A stretch of DNA of 64,000 nt from Scleroderma bovista. Lineage: Eukaryota > Basidiomycota > Agaricomycetes > Boletales > Sclerodermataceae. A model generated the notes under the pieces. It saw only the letters and a list, made by a program, of their open reading frames with translations, searched no databases and had not been told where the DNA came from. A program made the translations under genes and the position numbers. The stretch covers positions 1-64,000 of the forward strand of contig JAYMGJ010000431.1 in NCBI GenBank assembly GCA_037178675.1, in the 5' to 3' direction. Shown piece by piece: positions 28,196 through 38,209 of this stretch; positions within the stretch are counted from its first letter, which is position 1, and every line of letters starts with the position of its first letter.

Positions 28196-30700
28196 TCACT
28201 CCCGCGGAGCAGTGCGCGAAAGTTCCTGCGAGTCGAGCCATCGCGAAACGCCTTCGACCATGTTCATCGCAGGCTCCATCGTCTGCCACATCACCCTGAA
28301 TAGTTCCGTCTGCTTGCGGTTCGACGCCTCGACCATCGTGTCCCCCATCGCCCTGATAGTAGGCCCAATTTCCTGCTCATAGAATTTACGGACCATGGCA
28401 TCAAGTGCGGGTCGCAGCTCCTCAACAGTCTCCTCTGCGGATGCCGCAGGCTCGGGGAGTGGACGACGCATCAGTTCGTCCACGTCTGCTTGTAACTTTT
28501 CTTTTTCTCGCCGGAGCTCTTCTGTGGCAGCGTATTGTGCCTGCAACTACATGGAGTGTGTGAGAATGACACGAGTATCAACAGCAAGGACCAACCTTGG
28601 AAAGGGTTTCCCGATACGCTATATTTTCTTTCTTCAACTGGTCAAGTGTGCTTGCGAGCTGGGCATTTCCGACAATCAGACTGCGAATATCCTCGATAGC
28701 CTTCGGCAACTTCGCTTCCACCTGTTGCCACTGGTTAACACTCTCTTCGAGCTTTTGGAGACATTCCGGAGGAATGACAATTTGTGGGGGAGACTCTTGG
28801 GCCATTCTCTGCGCCTCTTGCTTGCGAGCCTCGCGTAGCTCAGCCACCTTACTATCAAACACCTTGTCCACCGTGTCCCTGATGGAGTCCGACGCATGGG
28901 TCACTGCAAATTCGGTTTCCATTTGTTCAACAATTTCCCCCATTTCGTCCACCCGACGCTGTAGAATCTCCCATTCATCTTTGGGAGGCGACAGTCCCTC
29001 TTCCACCTGCATGGGAGAAACGTGACGCATTGAAATGTCACGACTTTTCAAATCTTCAATGACGGTGGAAATCTGGCTCGCGAACGCCTTGGACTCCGCA
29101 ATGAACCTGTTAGTCTCCTCGCTGACATTGTACCGCTGGCCAAGATCGATGCTGGACATGTTGGATTGATGATATTCCACAAGAGATGTAAGGGCTGTGT
29201 TTAGCTTGTCCCGTTGAGTAAAGTACTCTTTGTCGAATTCACCACGTTTTGCTTCCAGGATGTCGATCCCTTTGTCGCCAATGCGAGAGTAACACGAGGA
29301 CTTTTGGGTGCGATACCAACGATCACGGTTAATCTCTGCCTCGGAGAGATGGAATCTTGCTCTGACAGCACGTTCCCAAGTCCTGGAATGCATATTAGTA
29401 CGAAGATTTGGGGTAAAAACTGTTTAGCGTACCTGATATATTCCTTAAAAATGTCGTATTTTTCGTCCGGCACCTCGCGCTTTCTTTTTGAGCGAGGATT
29501 GGGTAGAGACGCGACAGCAGGGGTTAAGGGGGTATCGCCTTGCTCGGTCGTTGAATACGATCTAGCCGGAGGCGGTGGCATACTTGGGTTTTCCGTTGTC
29601 TTGCCTTGGAGGGCAGTAGAAGTAGTGTCAGACATATTGGTGTCCAGAGGAGGTAAGGACTTTGAGCCTGAGAAGCTCCCGCCCCACTTCGTTTTCGCAC
29701 CCAAGGGAACCTGATTGGTCCCCGTCATCGTTCGAGAAGGGCGTTTGTCAAGACGGAGCGAGGTGGGAAAGTCTGCTCGCCCCTTCTCTTTGTCGATGGC
29801 GTCGACCTTTGGTGCCCCACATTGATCACCTTCTGTCGTCTCAGATCCCCAGGCAGTGCCGTATGGGACTGGGGATGCACGGGATGCAGATCGCGGAGGT
29901 CGTGGTTTCTCGGAGCCACCGACATTCCAACCAGACGCAGACTGCTCCCAACCGGAGGCGGTTTGCCCCCAACCGGGCGCGGACTGCTCCCAACTAGATG
30001 TGGACTGCCCCCACCCAGATGTGGGCTGCTCCGAACCAGACGCGGGCTGCCCCCACCCAGAGCCTGACTCAGGCTTGCTGCTCTCAGCTGAGCCCCATCC
30101 CACAGCATTTCCCCAGGAGGACCCACCAGATTCTTCACCGGTGTTCCAACCGCGATTCGAGGTGCCAGGTGACGCATCTTCCGTGGGCGTGTCCCATTTA
30201 ATACTTGTCCCCCATCCGCCTCCCCAGGAGTTTTCAGAGGCCTTTTCAGGCGGGGCGCCCGTATCCCAGCCACTGTCGCCACTGCTGCCCTTATCCCAGC
30301 CACCACCGCCTCCCTTGTCCCAACCGCCACCGCCACCGCCCCTACCCCCTGACGTGCCCCAACCGGATGATGAAGGAGCGCCTGAGAAGGAGTCGCCCTT
30401 GGTCTTTGTGCCAAATATTCCTGCTTCACCAAAGCCACGAGAGGCACCACCCCCCTTTGGGCCCTTGGGGTACATGATGCGAGGCAGAGGAGCGCTTGCC
30501 CAGCCTGGGTCGGTGGGGTGGACAAACAGGCAGCCTCCTGATTTGGCCCTTCGACAGCCACCGTCCTTTGGTTCGCCAGATTCTGTGTAGAACTGTGGTG
30601 TAGATCAGTATGTAGAATGAATAGATGATAACTCGCGGTGACAACATCGTACAAGAGTGGGAAGAGTGAAAATACTTTCCTTGCATTTGATATTGGGCAT
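28196..30700 (-). CDS. CCCH-type zinc finger protein with dense WG/GW repeats and coiled coil
   Basis: The start at 30700 gives MPNIKCKE. An intron (acceptor CACAG before about 30580) joins it to KSGEPKDGGCRRAKSGGC and the signature LFVHPTDPGW, making C-x11-C-x7-C-x3-H. From about 30370 to 29670 lies a low-complexity Gly/Ser region with 18 tryptophans, 16 of them as GW or WG (for example SGWGQPASG, VGWGSAESS). It is followed by a basic KRKREVPDEKYDIF block and a long coiled coil to the stop at 28196. The finger and coiled coil resemble the adjacent gene 26006-28062. WG/GW repeats of this density are the hallmark of Argonaute-binding 'hook' proteins, but function here is inference. An in-frame upstream ATG at 30826 is possible but adds an unremarkable extension. 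Confidence 0.8.
29670..30370 (-). repeat. Coding WG/GW repeat region
   Basis: Degenerate tandem repeat inside the CCCH gene. Units of about 8-10 residues of the type SGWGQ-(T/S)-A/S recur, e.g. SGWGQ, SSWEQ, PGWGQ, SGWEQ, SGWNV. At DNA level the copies around 29930-30060 are imperfect 24-30 nt repeats on the + strand reading (caaccggaggcggtttgccc-like). Confidence 0.7.
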
Positions 30701-31097
30701 CTTACAATCAGCGGATGGTTTCGTTGAAGAGACAGGAAACCTCCAGCGAGAGACCCTTTGTGTTATTCCGCGCGCGCGGGGTTCGATCGACACATTGTTT
30801 CGTAGGAAAATATTTACATTGGCCACATAATAAATTTCGGAGGTAATAGCTAATCTACATACTCGACAAGATCGGTCGTAGCTAGAGAAAGAAAAACCGT
30901 TTCAATGCGTAAGTATCAAAAAAGTCCGTGCAGCCGTTGGTTGTCGTGTCGCGTCGGAGAGGAAAAGGTGAGAGGTAGTACGGAAGCACACGGCTCAGAA
31001 TGAAATAAAAAGAAGTCAAGGCGCCAGCGATGAATGAGCAAGAACTTAGAGTTACGATTAGTAAAAAGAAAACGCCGCTTGATCCCAAACCCATTGT
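30701..31097. other. Intergenic: CCCH gene promoter and 3' end of next gene
   Basis: About 400 nt between two minus-strand genes. No convincing open frame or RNA gene. Confidence 0.5.
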
Positions 31098-32531
31098 TCA
31101 CCACAACCAGCCACGAGAGGAAGGCCTCCTGCTGCTCGGGCGGGGCTTGCGCTTGACAACATGGCCTTCTTCTTCTTCGTACTCCTCCACCTCATACTCC
31201 ACCTCCTCTCTCAGTGGCTCTTTTATAATTTCCTCCTCTATGGTGATAGCAGTGGTACGCGGGATCGCGGTGGAGAACGGAGACGAAACGACATTGGGGG
31301 TAGGGGAAGCGGCACGACGAGTGTTCGCAGGTGGGGGGACCGTCACAGTGTGTGGAGGAAGGGTTTCATATTGAATAATAGTTTTGGTTTCGGTTTCGGC
31401 AATAACGAGTGGAGGAAGCTCCTGGATAAAGGAACAAGCAGTCAGTAAACATGTTCGTGTTTGTGACGAGAACGACCAGTCGGCAACATAAAATAAATAA
31501 TTAAAGAGAAAATGGACACGCGAGTGTTTTTTTTTTTGCCTTTAGCAAGCATCACGTGTCGATCGCGCCCAAGTTCGATCGCGTTGCCGAGTCAATCACC
31601 AACTGGTCGTCCCCTTCACGCAAAGACAAGGGGGACGAAGAAAAACCGTTGTCCCCCAAGCCCGGACGAAGGAGGGGGATACGAACTGTACAGTATGGCG
31701 TGAAAGGTATTTTTTCCACTTTTAATGGAATAAACACCCCCCTTCGTCTCAGAGCTCGGGACGGCGTAGAGCTGAGGCAGGCTGTTGTACCTTGAGTTTC
31801 CGCTTCGGACCCGGTTGCTCATAGTAGACTTCTTCCTCGACAGCGGCACCGTCACTGTTGATGAGACTGTAGAAGACGATCAGAATGTTGACAGTTATAT
31901 CCCGAGTGTATACTGACACAAGTTGTTCCATGATCCAGGCTTCGCGCCTCGAGGCGTCATGTTCTCTGCGGTTAACGCTCTCCTCGCGACGAGTGATTTC
32001 GCGTTCGCGCTCGGCCACTTTGAGTTCGCGCTCAAGAGTCTCCTCTGCTCGGTTGTTTGCCTCCTTCCACCAGCCAGGGGGAACGAGTTCCTGCTCCTTG
32101 ACGACCTCCTTGATGATGGTCTGAGCGGGAGGAATATCTACGATGGTCTGGGTTGAGCAAGGAGGACAGGAAGGGATGACACCGCCGGGTGCGCCGACGA
32201 GAAGCTCAGCCTCACGGCGGGCAACTTCAGCCTCACGCATAGCAACGTCGCGCTCGCGGGTGACCAGGACTTGAGAGCGTTTGGGGTTGAGGTAACCCCA
32301 AATGCCCGTGGCGGCTTCGTCTTTTCCTGCTCCCGCTACGCCGCCAGAGGTTGCCGGGAGGGAAAGCATGACGGCGAGAACGGCGAGGACCAATGAAAGG
32401 ACAAGAAGGAGTGTAGTGGAAGAAATGGTACGGTGGTGGTGGTGTCGCTCTGAACGGTGACGGTGTTCACGCTCACGCTCACGTTCGCGTTCGCGGTCAC
32501 GGTCGTGGTGGGAAGATGAAGGGACAGCCAT
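31098..32531 (-). CDS. Unrecognised single-pass membrane protein with coiled coil
   Basis: I do not recognise a family. The protein starts MAVPSSSHHDRDRE with a run of Arg/Glu/His (imperfect hexamer DNA repeat at about 32455-32510). Then comes one hydrophobic span, TTLLLVLSLVLAVLAVMLSL, and an Arg/Glu-rich coiled coil (about 32290-31930). Exon 1 appears to end at about 31920 (LV split), and exon 2 ends KRKLK at 31792. The next acceptor I can use in frame is at about 31421, giving a third exon ELPPLVIAETETK that runs through an acidic EEVEYEVEEYEEEEG stretch to the stop at 31098. The 370-nt intron this implies is about seven times the local norm, so the 3' part of the model is uncertain. Short cytosolic N-terminus and long coiled coil suggest an organelle-membrane tether, but that is a guess. 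Confidence 0.65.
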
Positions 32532-32756
32532 CCTTGGTGACGCTTGGTGTCGAACGCTAACCGAATGGGATGGCGATATGGATGTTGCTCGTGTCTGAGA
32601 CGTGGTGGTAAGACGGAGAGTGGAAATGGTTCGTATGAAGGGTCGTAAGGAGGAGGATGAGAGAAAGAAAAGCGAAAAAAGAACCAGACCTTTTCATTGT
32701 TCAAGTTTGCCATTTTAGGAAGTCTTATTTGTACTCGAACAGAAACCAAATATCAC

Positions 32757-32762
32757 CACGTG
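32757..32762. promoter_or_regulatory. CACGTG box upstream of the dolichyl-diphosphatase gene
   Basis: E-box in the context CCACGTGACC ending 7 nt before the CAX4 ATG, within the 238-bp divergent gap. Confidence 0.5.
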
Positions 32763-32769
32763 ACCGCGT

Positions 32770-33376
32770 ATGGACCGTTTCCTCGACAAGGTGTGTCCAC
32801 CCACAGCACGAGCATGGCACCCACTGACGGCAGCAGACGTCGGTCATCGTGACCACCCTGGCACTCGCCGCCTGTCTACACACCCGCTCAGCAGGGGTCC
32901 TCTACTTTGGAGCAGGTTCGATTGCGTGCGCAGCGACGGCCAAGTTGATCAAACAGGTGATCAGACAGGCGAGACCAGCTCACGGGAGGAAAGTTTCCTA
33001 TGGGTAAGTCCTCGCACGTGGGTATGTACGACGCACCTGCCGACCCCTCAGTAGCATGCCAAGTACACATTCCTCCAGCTGCACCTTCTTTGCGGCATAT
33101 GCTACTCTCGCTAGTCTTTACCTTCCGGTTCATCCGCGTCTGCACCCTGCCGCTGTCTATGCCCCTCTTGTGATGGTCCCCTGGGCCACCCTCATTGTGC
33201 TCTCCCGTGTCTGGCTCGGATATCATACCTGGCCCCAAGTTGCAGTGGGGACTGCGTTGGGCGTCGTTTTTGCCAGTGTGTGGTTCAGGCTGTGGATAGA
33301 GGATGCAGGCAGTGTGAGGACCCTTGGGAGTATGCTGGAGGGCTGGTTAGACGACTGGTTAAAGCGAATTTGGTAG
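32770..33376 (+). CDS. CAX4: Dolichyl-diphosphatase (Cax4/DOLPP1, PAP2 superfamily)
   Basis: ER enzyme that removes a phosphate from dolichyl diphosphate on the lumenal side, recycling the lipid carrier for N-glycosylation. Exons 32770-32790, 32837-33003 and 33052-33376 join to 170 residues beginning MDRFLDKTSVIVTTLALAA. The three PAP2 motifs are present: KQVIRQARP (KxxxxxxRP), MPSTHSSS (PSxH, the H is catalytic) and SRVWLGYHTWPQV (SRxxxxxH). The last motif ends in Q instead of the usual D of the superfamily. Three to four hydrophobic spans agree with the family. The protein is a little shorter than yeast Cax4. Confidence 0.88.
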
Positions 33377-33620
33377 CGCTAGATACCCCGAGGGATCATT
33401 GGATACCCGATACGCACGAGGACGCCGACATTGGTCGCAGTGACAACGCCGTAGACATATGTCATTGCGATATGACATACATGGTCCACCCAGATAGCCA
33501 GATTCCATACATGCAAGCCCTCTGTACTTGAATTCAACAGCAACGTTGACCGATTTGGTAAGCCACATCTCGCTGCTGCTTACTCCTATCGTCCTTGTTT
33601 TCCCCCATTGCAACACAACA

Positions 33621-35453
33621 ATGGAGAAGGGTGCCCCCAGGCTGAAAATCCCCCCTGAGCTCCTAGACGACGTCAAAGCCTGGAATGAAGACGATGTCGA
33701 GCTTTTTCTGGCAGAAAATAAAAAGGCGTATCGTATTAAAGAGGTCCACATACAAGCCATCAAAGATCAGGAACTCTGTGGCAACAACCTGCTCCACTTT
33801 GAACTCCAACATTTTCGTGATTGTGGAGTTCCTCTGGGGCCAGCAGCTAATATATTTGACCTTGTTACGGAGCTGAAGATAGCCAAGAGGCTCGTGTTGC
33901 CTGGTACGTGAGACTCGGATTCTGTTCCTTTCCGTGGCTGATGATTTCATTAGTACGAACAAAGCGTGAAGCAACCCCCTTGAATGATGGTCGTATCAAA
34001 CGGTCAAAGCCTGTGCGATTCGCGCCTTCATCACTTGGTCAGACAGGCATCTACCAGCCCATGCAAAAAGACCCGCAGGAAAAGATTTTAGATGATCGAC
34101 CAAGCGAAGATAATGACATCCCTCCAATTTCCCTATTATATGACGGATTCGGTCGATTTCTCGACATTTTCGCAGGCGACACGAACGTTGAGGGCATCCA
34201 TGATGTGAAGGTCTCCGAGCTTCAATTTGCTGTTGACGAATTTGCGCAGTTGATGTGTGGATTCTTCGACGTTGAATCCCAGATGAGGGATAAAGGCCTT
34301 TTCGCACTTAACAAAATCTTTGCCGCAAGGAAGGACGGCTCTGGTCCAACACTTGCGGCAGGAGCCATTGGTCCTGCAATGACGGATGGGCATTATACTG
34401 GTCCCCACGGTGTGGTGACCATGATCTCTGGATTCAAGAATGACATTACTGGTATCGCTACGATTCCTGAGGTTGAGCTCGTTGGATACTTTGCTCATTC
34501 TTTCTCTGAGGAATTAGACAAGCACTCAAGGCTGGATGGATGGAGGGTGCCCGGACTCGGTATTACCATCGTTGGTATGGGCTGAATGCTGGTTGATTCC
34601 ATTTTATGCTGATTGTTCTCGTCCAGGGCCGGATGTCAAATTCTATGCTATGCTGAGTCTTGATACCCAGTTTCGACTTGTTAGTCTTACCCCAGCCTTA
34701 TCGTGCATCCGCTCAGCATCAGAAGGGCGTGATCGCGATGCCCTTTATCGAGCCTTTACGGCTGCCTCGGTTCTCCATGCTCATATCCTCAAAGACTCAC
34801 CTCATCACCAGGTCCTTATGGGAGCATTTCACAACATTCGCCTCCCCGGCGTTTCCAAGCTTCTTAGGTGGCGAAACACAGATACCGAGTCTGATAATTA
34901 CCTTGCATTTCAAATCCAAGGGATCGTTGAGGGTCAGCGCAATCGGCATTTATATGTGGCGACGATGCACAACGAGGAAAGCATTCTTGTCAAGTTCGTA
35001 CGTCAATACTGCCCCGAGTTGCATGACATCTGCGCTCTATCTGGCCATGCCCCCGCCTTACTTGCATATGAACGTCTCCCTGGCGGCTGGTATGGTGTCG
35101 CGATGGAGTATGTGTTTGACGCAGTCCCCATCATCATGCATGATTGTATCGAGAAGCACTTTGAATGTTGGAAGGCCGATTTGCAAGGGCTCGTTACCAC
35201 GTTTCACAATCAGGGCTTTGTCCATGGCGATTTACGTGATGTGAATGTTCTCAGTGGAGATGATGGTTGTGTGAAGTTGGTTGACTTTGATTGGGGAGGC
35301 AGAGATGGGGAGGTGTCGTATCCTACGCCCAGGCTTAACGAAGAGCTGGTTAATGGACGGGCTTCCAAAGACCTGAGGATCTCAAAAGCGGATGATTGGC
35401 GAATCTTGGGTCATACATTGGCAAAGATGTCGGCACAAATCTCTCATCTGTAG
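33621..35453 (+). CDS. SAM-domain protein with CRN-type kinase-like C-terminal domain
   Basis: Exons 33621-33903, 33954-34574 and 34627-35453 join to 576 residues. Residues about 10-90 look like a sterile alpha motif (VKAWNEDDVELFLAENK, then HFRDCGVPLGPAANIFDLV). A linker with a basic stretch (RIKRSKPVRFAP) follows. The middle (about 34140-34800) carries ISGFKNDITG...PEVELVGYFAHSF, which resembles the 'ExKNE' block of the region that precedes kinase-like domains in fungal CRN (crinkler)-type proteins, but with G in place of the acidic residue. The C-terminal domain has a VKFV lysine candidate, HGDLRDVNVL (catalytic-loop equivalent) and VDFDWGG (DFG equivalent), as in those proteins. Substrate and role are unknown. 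Confidence 0.8.
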
Positions 35454-35638
35454 TTCTTCCTGTATCCAAACATCGTATATGAAGGAGTAGGACTCTACGG
35501 ATTCCTTGACTACGTACTCAGCTGGACGGAAATCTTGACTCGTGGTTCGGGAAGCTGTGGTTGTGCTTGACTGAATAGCGCTCTCATCCAGGCACTGGAA
35601 CTGCTCTGGACTCTGAATTGATTAGAGTCGCGTGACTG

Positions 35639-35651
35639 ACGCGTAACGCGT
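35639..35651. promoter_or_regulatory. Tandem ACGCGT boxes upstream of NUR1
   Basis: Two MluI-cell-cycle-box hexamers, 35639-35644 and 35646-35651, separated by one base and 54 nt before the NUR1 ATG. ACGCGT is the binding site of MBF/DSC1, which drives G1/S genes in yeasts. Whether this fungus uses them so is inference. Confidence 0.45.
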
Positions 35652-35704
35652 AACATGTGACAAGCCTCACGCTGAACGAGAGTCTCCCTTTGACCCTTTC
35701 GACG

Positions 35705-37054
35705 ATGAGCCTTCTGCGCAAGTTGGCACAGACCAACGCCGCAAATATCCAAGGCTCGCCCGGGTCACCATCTCCTCGTCCCACAAGCAGCAGCGGTACA
35801 CAAACACCGGTCACACCCAGAACTCGTGTTTCCTATGTCAACTCTCCGTCTGCCACGCCTTCCATCTCCTCCTCGATTCCCTTTGATTGGGAGGCAGCAC
35901 GCTCAAGGAGGCCTCCGCCGTATGGCAGTCCATTCAGTGGGAAACGAAAAACTCGCATGAGTACAGTTGGGACAGGCATGGCCACTCCCAAGAGAGTCAT
36001 CCGGAAGAAAGGATTCACAGAACGGTGGGTCTCCATTGGAAAGCGACATACCTTCCGTTGGCTCACTGAGTCGTAGGATCTCGGAGATACCCTCTCGAAT
36101 CATGTTTGAAATATCGCTCTTTCCCCACAACGTTCCCTTACCCGCTCCCAAGACGAGTGCGTGGCTGGTTGGCACCTCGATGCACCTGCTCCATTTCTGT
36201 GTCCGTGTTGCCCGAGTGCGTGCGACGTCGGAGTCAGACCTAGGCTGGGAGGATCTTTATTGGGAGCGCACACAGCAAAGCTGGTTCGACTGGGTGGGTT
36301 GCCATCTGCATGCCAAATCCTACCGGGATTTAATTCATATTCTAGACCGTGCCGACAACGTGCCTGCTGTTGATCGCATCCACGTTGAATGGCGTGCACT
36401 TGTTTACGCAAACGCGCACATACAGACTCCATATGCGGACCAAAGCGGATCCGGTGTCCTCACCGCACACGACGTTCGTGCCATCTCCAAAGCGGGACCC
36501 GTCGCCGGTGACGGAAGAGCCAGAGCCGCGATCGACGTCGAAGAGAATGTTGGGTCTTCTGGGGTCGATCTTGACTCTTTTCTGGCGTGGGCTGGTTTGT
36601 GCTGTGCGATTCCTTTTGGGGATCTCGTCTGCGAGGCCATCCACATCCTCGCCGCCACGTGGTGCACCGGCAGAAGAGATCCAGCAGCTGGAAGTGTGGA
36701 CGCCTGGTGAGTTCGAGCGAATGCTGATGACACTGTACTCTCCGGTGCACGCGGTGTTGTGGATCTGCACGGACGGCACCAACTGGGTGCTGATGTGCGC
36801 GGTGATGGTGGTGGTGGGGATCCAGATGGGTGCGCTGAGCGAGGCATATGAGGGGCTGGTGAAGGACCGGGCGATTCTCGCGGCGGAAGTGATGCACGAG
36901 TACAATGAGAGCGTGAGTGATTGGCTGCCGAGTGTGCGGGTCGAGTGGCTGATGCCCTTGGGCCCAGTTTGTGTATCCTCGCGTGAACCCCTTGAGACGC
37001 GACGCCGCTGTCATGACGCACCAGTCAGAGATGGTCGATATCTGGGAGGGCTAA
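35705..37054 (+). CDS. NUR1: Nuclear rim protein Nur1 (DUF2418 family)
   Basis: Inner-nuclear-membrane protein that with Lrs4/Heh1 tethers rDNA and silent chromatin to the envelope in yeasts. Exons 35705-36024, 36077-36293, 36346-36912 and 36968-37054 join to 396 residues. The N-terminus is Ser/Pro-rich (MSLLRKLAQTNAAN). Hydrophobic spans occur near residues 120-140 and in PTTCLLLIASTLNGVHLF, then VWTPGEFERMLMTLYSP starts the conserved DUF2418 block. It continues NWVLMCAVMVVVGIQMG and ends EVMHEYNESFVYPRVNPLRRD. The final YPRV/IWEG end matches the family. Start chosen at the first ATG that gives this frame. Confidence 0.85.
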
Positions 37055-37279
37055 GCTCGGACCGAGTCTTTAATCTACGAATGTTCTGTCACTAGTTCAC
37101 TAATCGGGATCACCCCCCCCCTTTGGGGGTCTGTGCCTTTCGGCGGAATATCGGCTTAGTCATATGTCAGCCCAGCTTCAGAAAATCTTATCAACGTTGC
37201 GACTTGTCTGCTTGCCAGCTGTCGCCTTCTCCCCCCGGACGACGCCATCACAGTTGAGTTTGTCGCCATCCTAGATTTC

Positions 37280-38209
37280 ATGGCACCCTTGAACCTCCAA
37301 GGCCTCAACGTCGTCCACACCTCCTCAGACGCTGCCCAGGCAGACCTCCAGGACTCGCTCGTCTCCCCCTTCCCCGACTTTTCTGCCCATCTCGATCTCT
37401 GGACCAATCTCACCTTCGATACCTCTGACGACGCCCTCATCCATCAGAGACTCAGGAGAAAGTCTTCAGACACTTTCGACGACGACACCCGGTCCCCTCC
37501 TCCTCTCGATCCCCCCACTCATGACAGCCATGAGAACGCTGGACCGCCCGCGCCCGTGCAGGTGAATCACCAGGCGGATCCCAACATGCCAGCGCTCCAA
37601 TTTGACCTCAATACCCTCCTCACCACCTTTGGTGTCAACCCATTCATGGTCCAGCCAGGCCCCTCCCAGCACCAGCACCAGCAACAGCAGCACCCTCCTT
37701 CTCTTCCACAGGCGCCAGCCAACATGCCTTCTCTGGCACAACTGTTCGCCATGCACACGGCACAAGGGGGCGCACTTAACATTCCTCCCCCCCCTCCGCC
37801 TGTTATCCCTGCCCAGCCAGCATCTCACATGTCACCATCTCCGGCGCCCTCTGTCGTTGCGTCTGCTTCGCAGCCTGCAACCAAGAGAGCCCGCAAAAAT
37901 ACCATGAGCGACACGTCCGATGTGTCCGCTGCTCAGTCACCCCAGGACATGTCCTCTCCTGCATCGGCGAACGCTGCCGAGGACAAGCGTCGTCGCAACA
38001 CTGCTGCCAGCGCACGGTTCCGTCTGAAGAAGAAGGAACGCGAGGCTGCCCTCGAGCGGCGTGCAAAGGAACTCGAGGAGCGCGTTGGCGAACTCGAACG
38101 AGAGTGCGAGGGTCTCCGTCGGGAGAACGGGTGGCTAAAGGGACTGGTTGTGGGTGTCACCGGCGCTGGTGCTACGCAGCAGCAGCAGCAGCAGCAGCCA
38201 CAGAAATAA
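37280..38209 (+). CDS. bZIP transcription factor, MetR/Cys3-like basic region
   Basis: Intronless 309-residue protein. The N-terminal two thirds are Pro/Gln/Asp-rich and likely activating. The bZIP is at the C-terminus: basic region DKRRRNTAASARFRLKKKER, then a leucine zipper LEERVGELERECEGLRREN. The core NTAASARFRxKKKxRE is that of Neurospora CYS-3, Aspergillus MetR and related sulfur regulators, as opposed to the NREAARxxR type of Gcn4/AP-1. The tail is a polyglutamine run. A sulfur-assimilation role is likely by family, not proven here. Confidence 0.9.
   Translation: MAPLNLQGLNVVHTSSDAAQADLQDSLVSPFPDFSAHLDLWTNLTFDTSDDALIHQRLRRKSSDTFDDDTRSPPPLDPPTHDSHENAGPPAPVQVNHQADPNMPALQFDLNTLLTTFGVNPFMVQPGPSQHQHQQQQHPPSLPQAPANMPSLAQLFAMHTAQGGALNIPPPPPPVIPAQPASHMSPSPAPSVVASASQPATKRARKNTMSDTSDVSAAQSPQDMSSPASANAAEDKRRRNTAASARFRLKKKEREAALERRAKELEERVGELERECEGLRRENGWLKGLVVGVTGAGATQQQQQQQPQK
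38177..38197 (+). repeat. CAG trinucleotide repeat (polyQ) in the bZIP gene
   Basis: Seven CAG units encode a run of glutamines just before the stop; a second, mixed CAG/CAC run lies at about 37670-37693. Confidence 0.85.

Noticed and set aside
30605..30826. Upstream in-frame ATG at 30826 for the WG/GW CCCH gene
   Set aside because: It would add 42 residues of no recognisable character. The ATG at 30700 places the finger near the N-terminus, as in the paralogue.
31556..31795. 79-codon plus-strand frame within the long intron
   Set aside because: No similarity and low-complexity; more likely intron sequence. The intron itself is reported as a finding.
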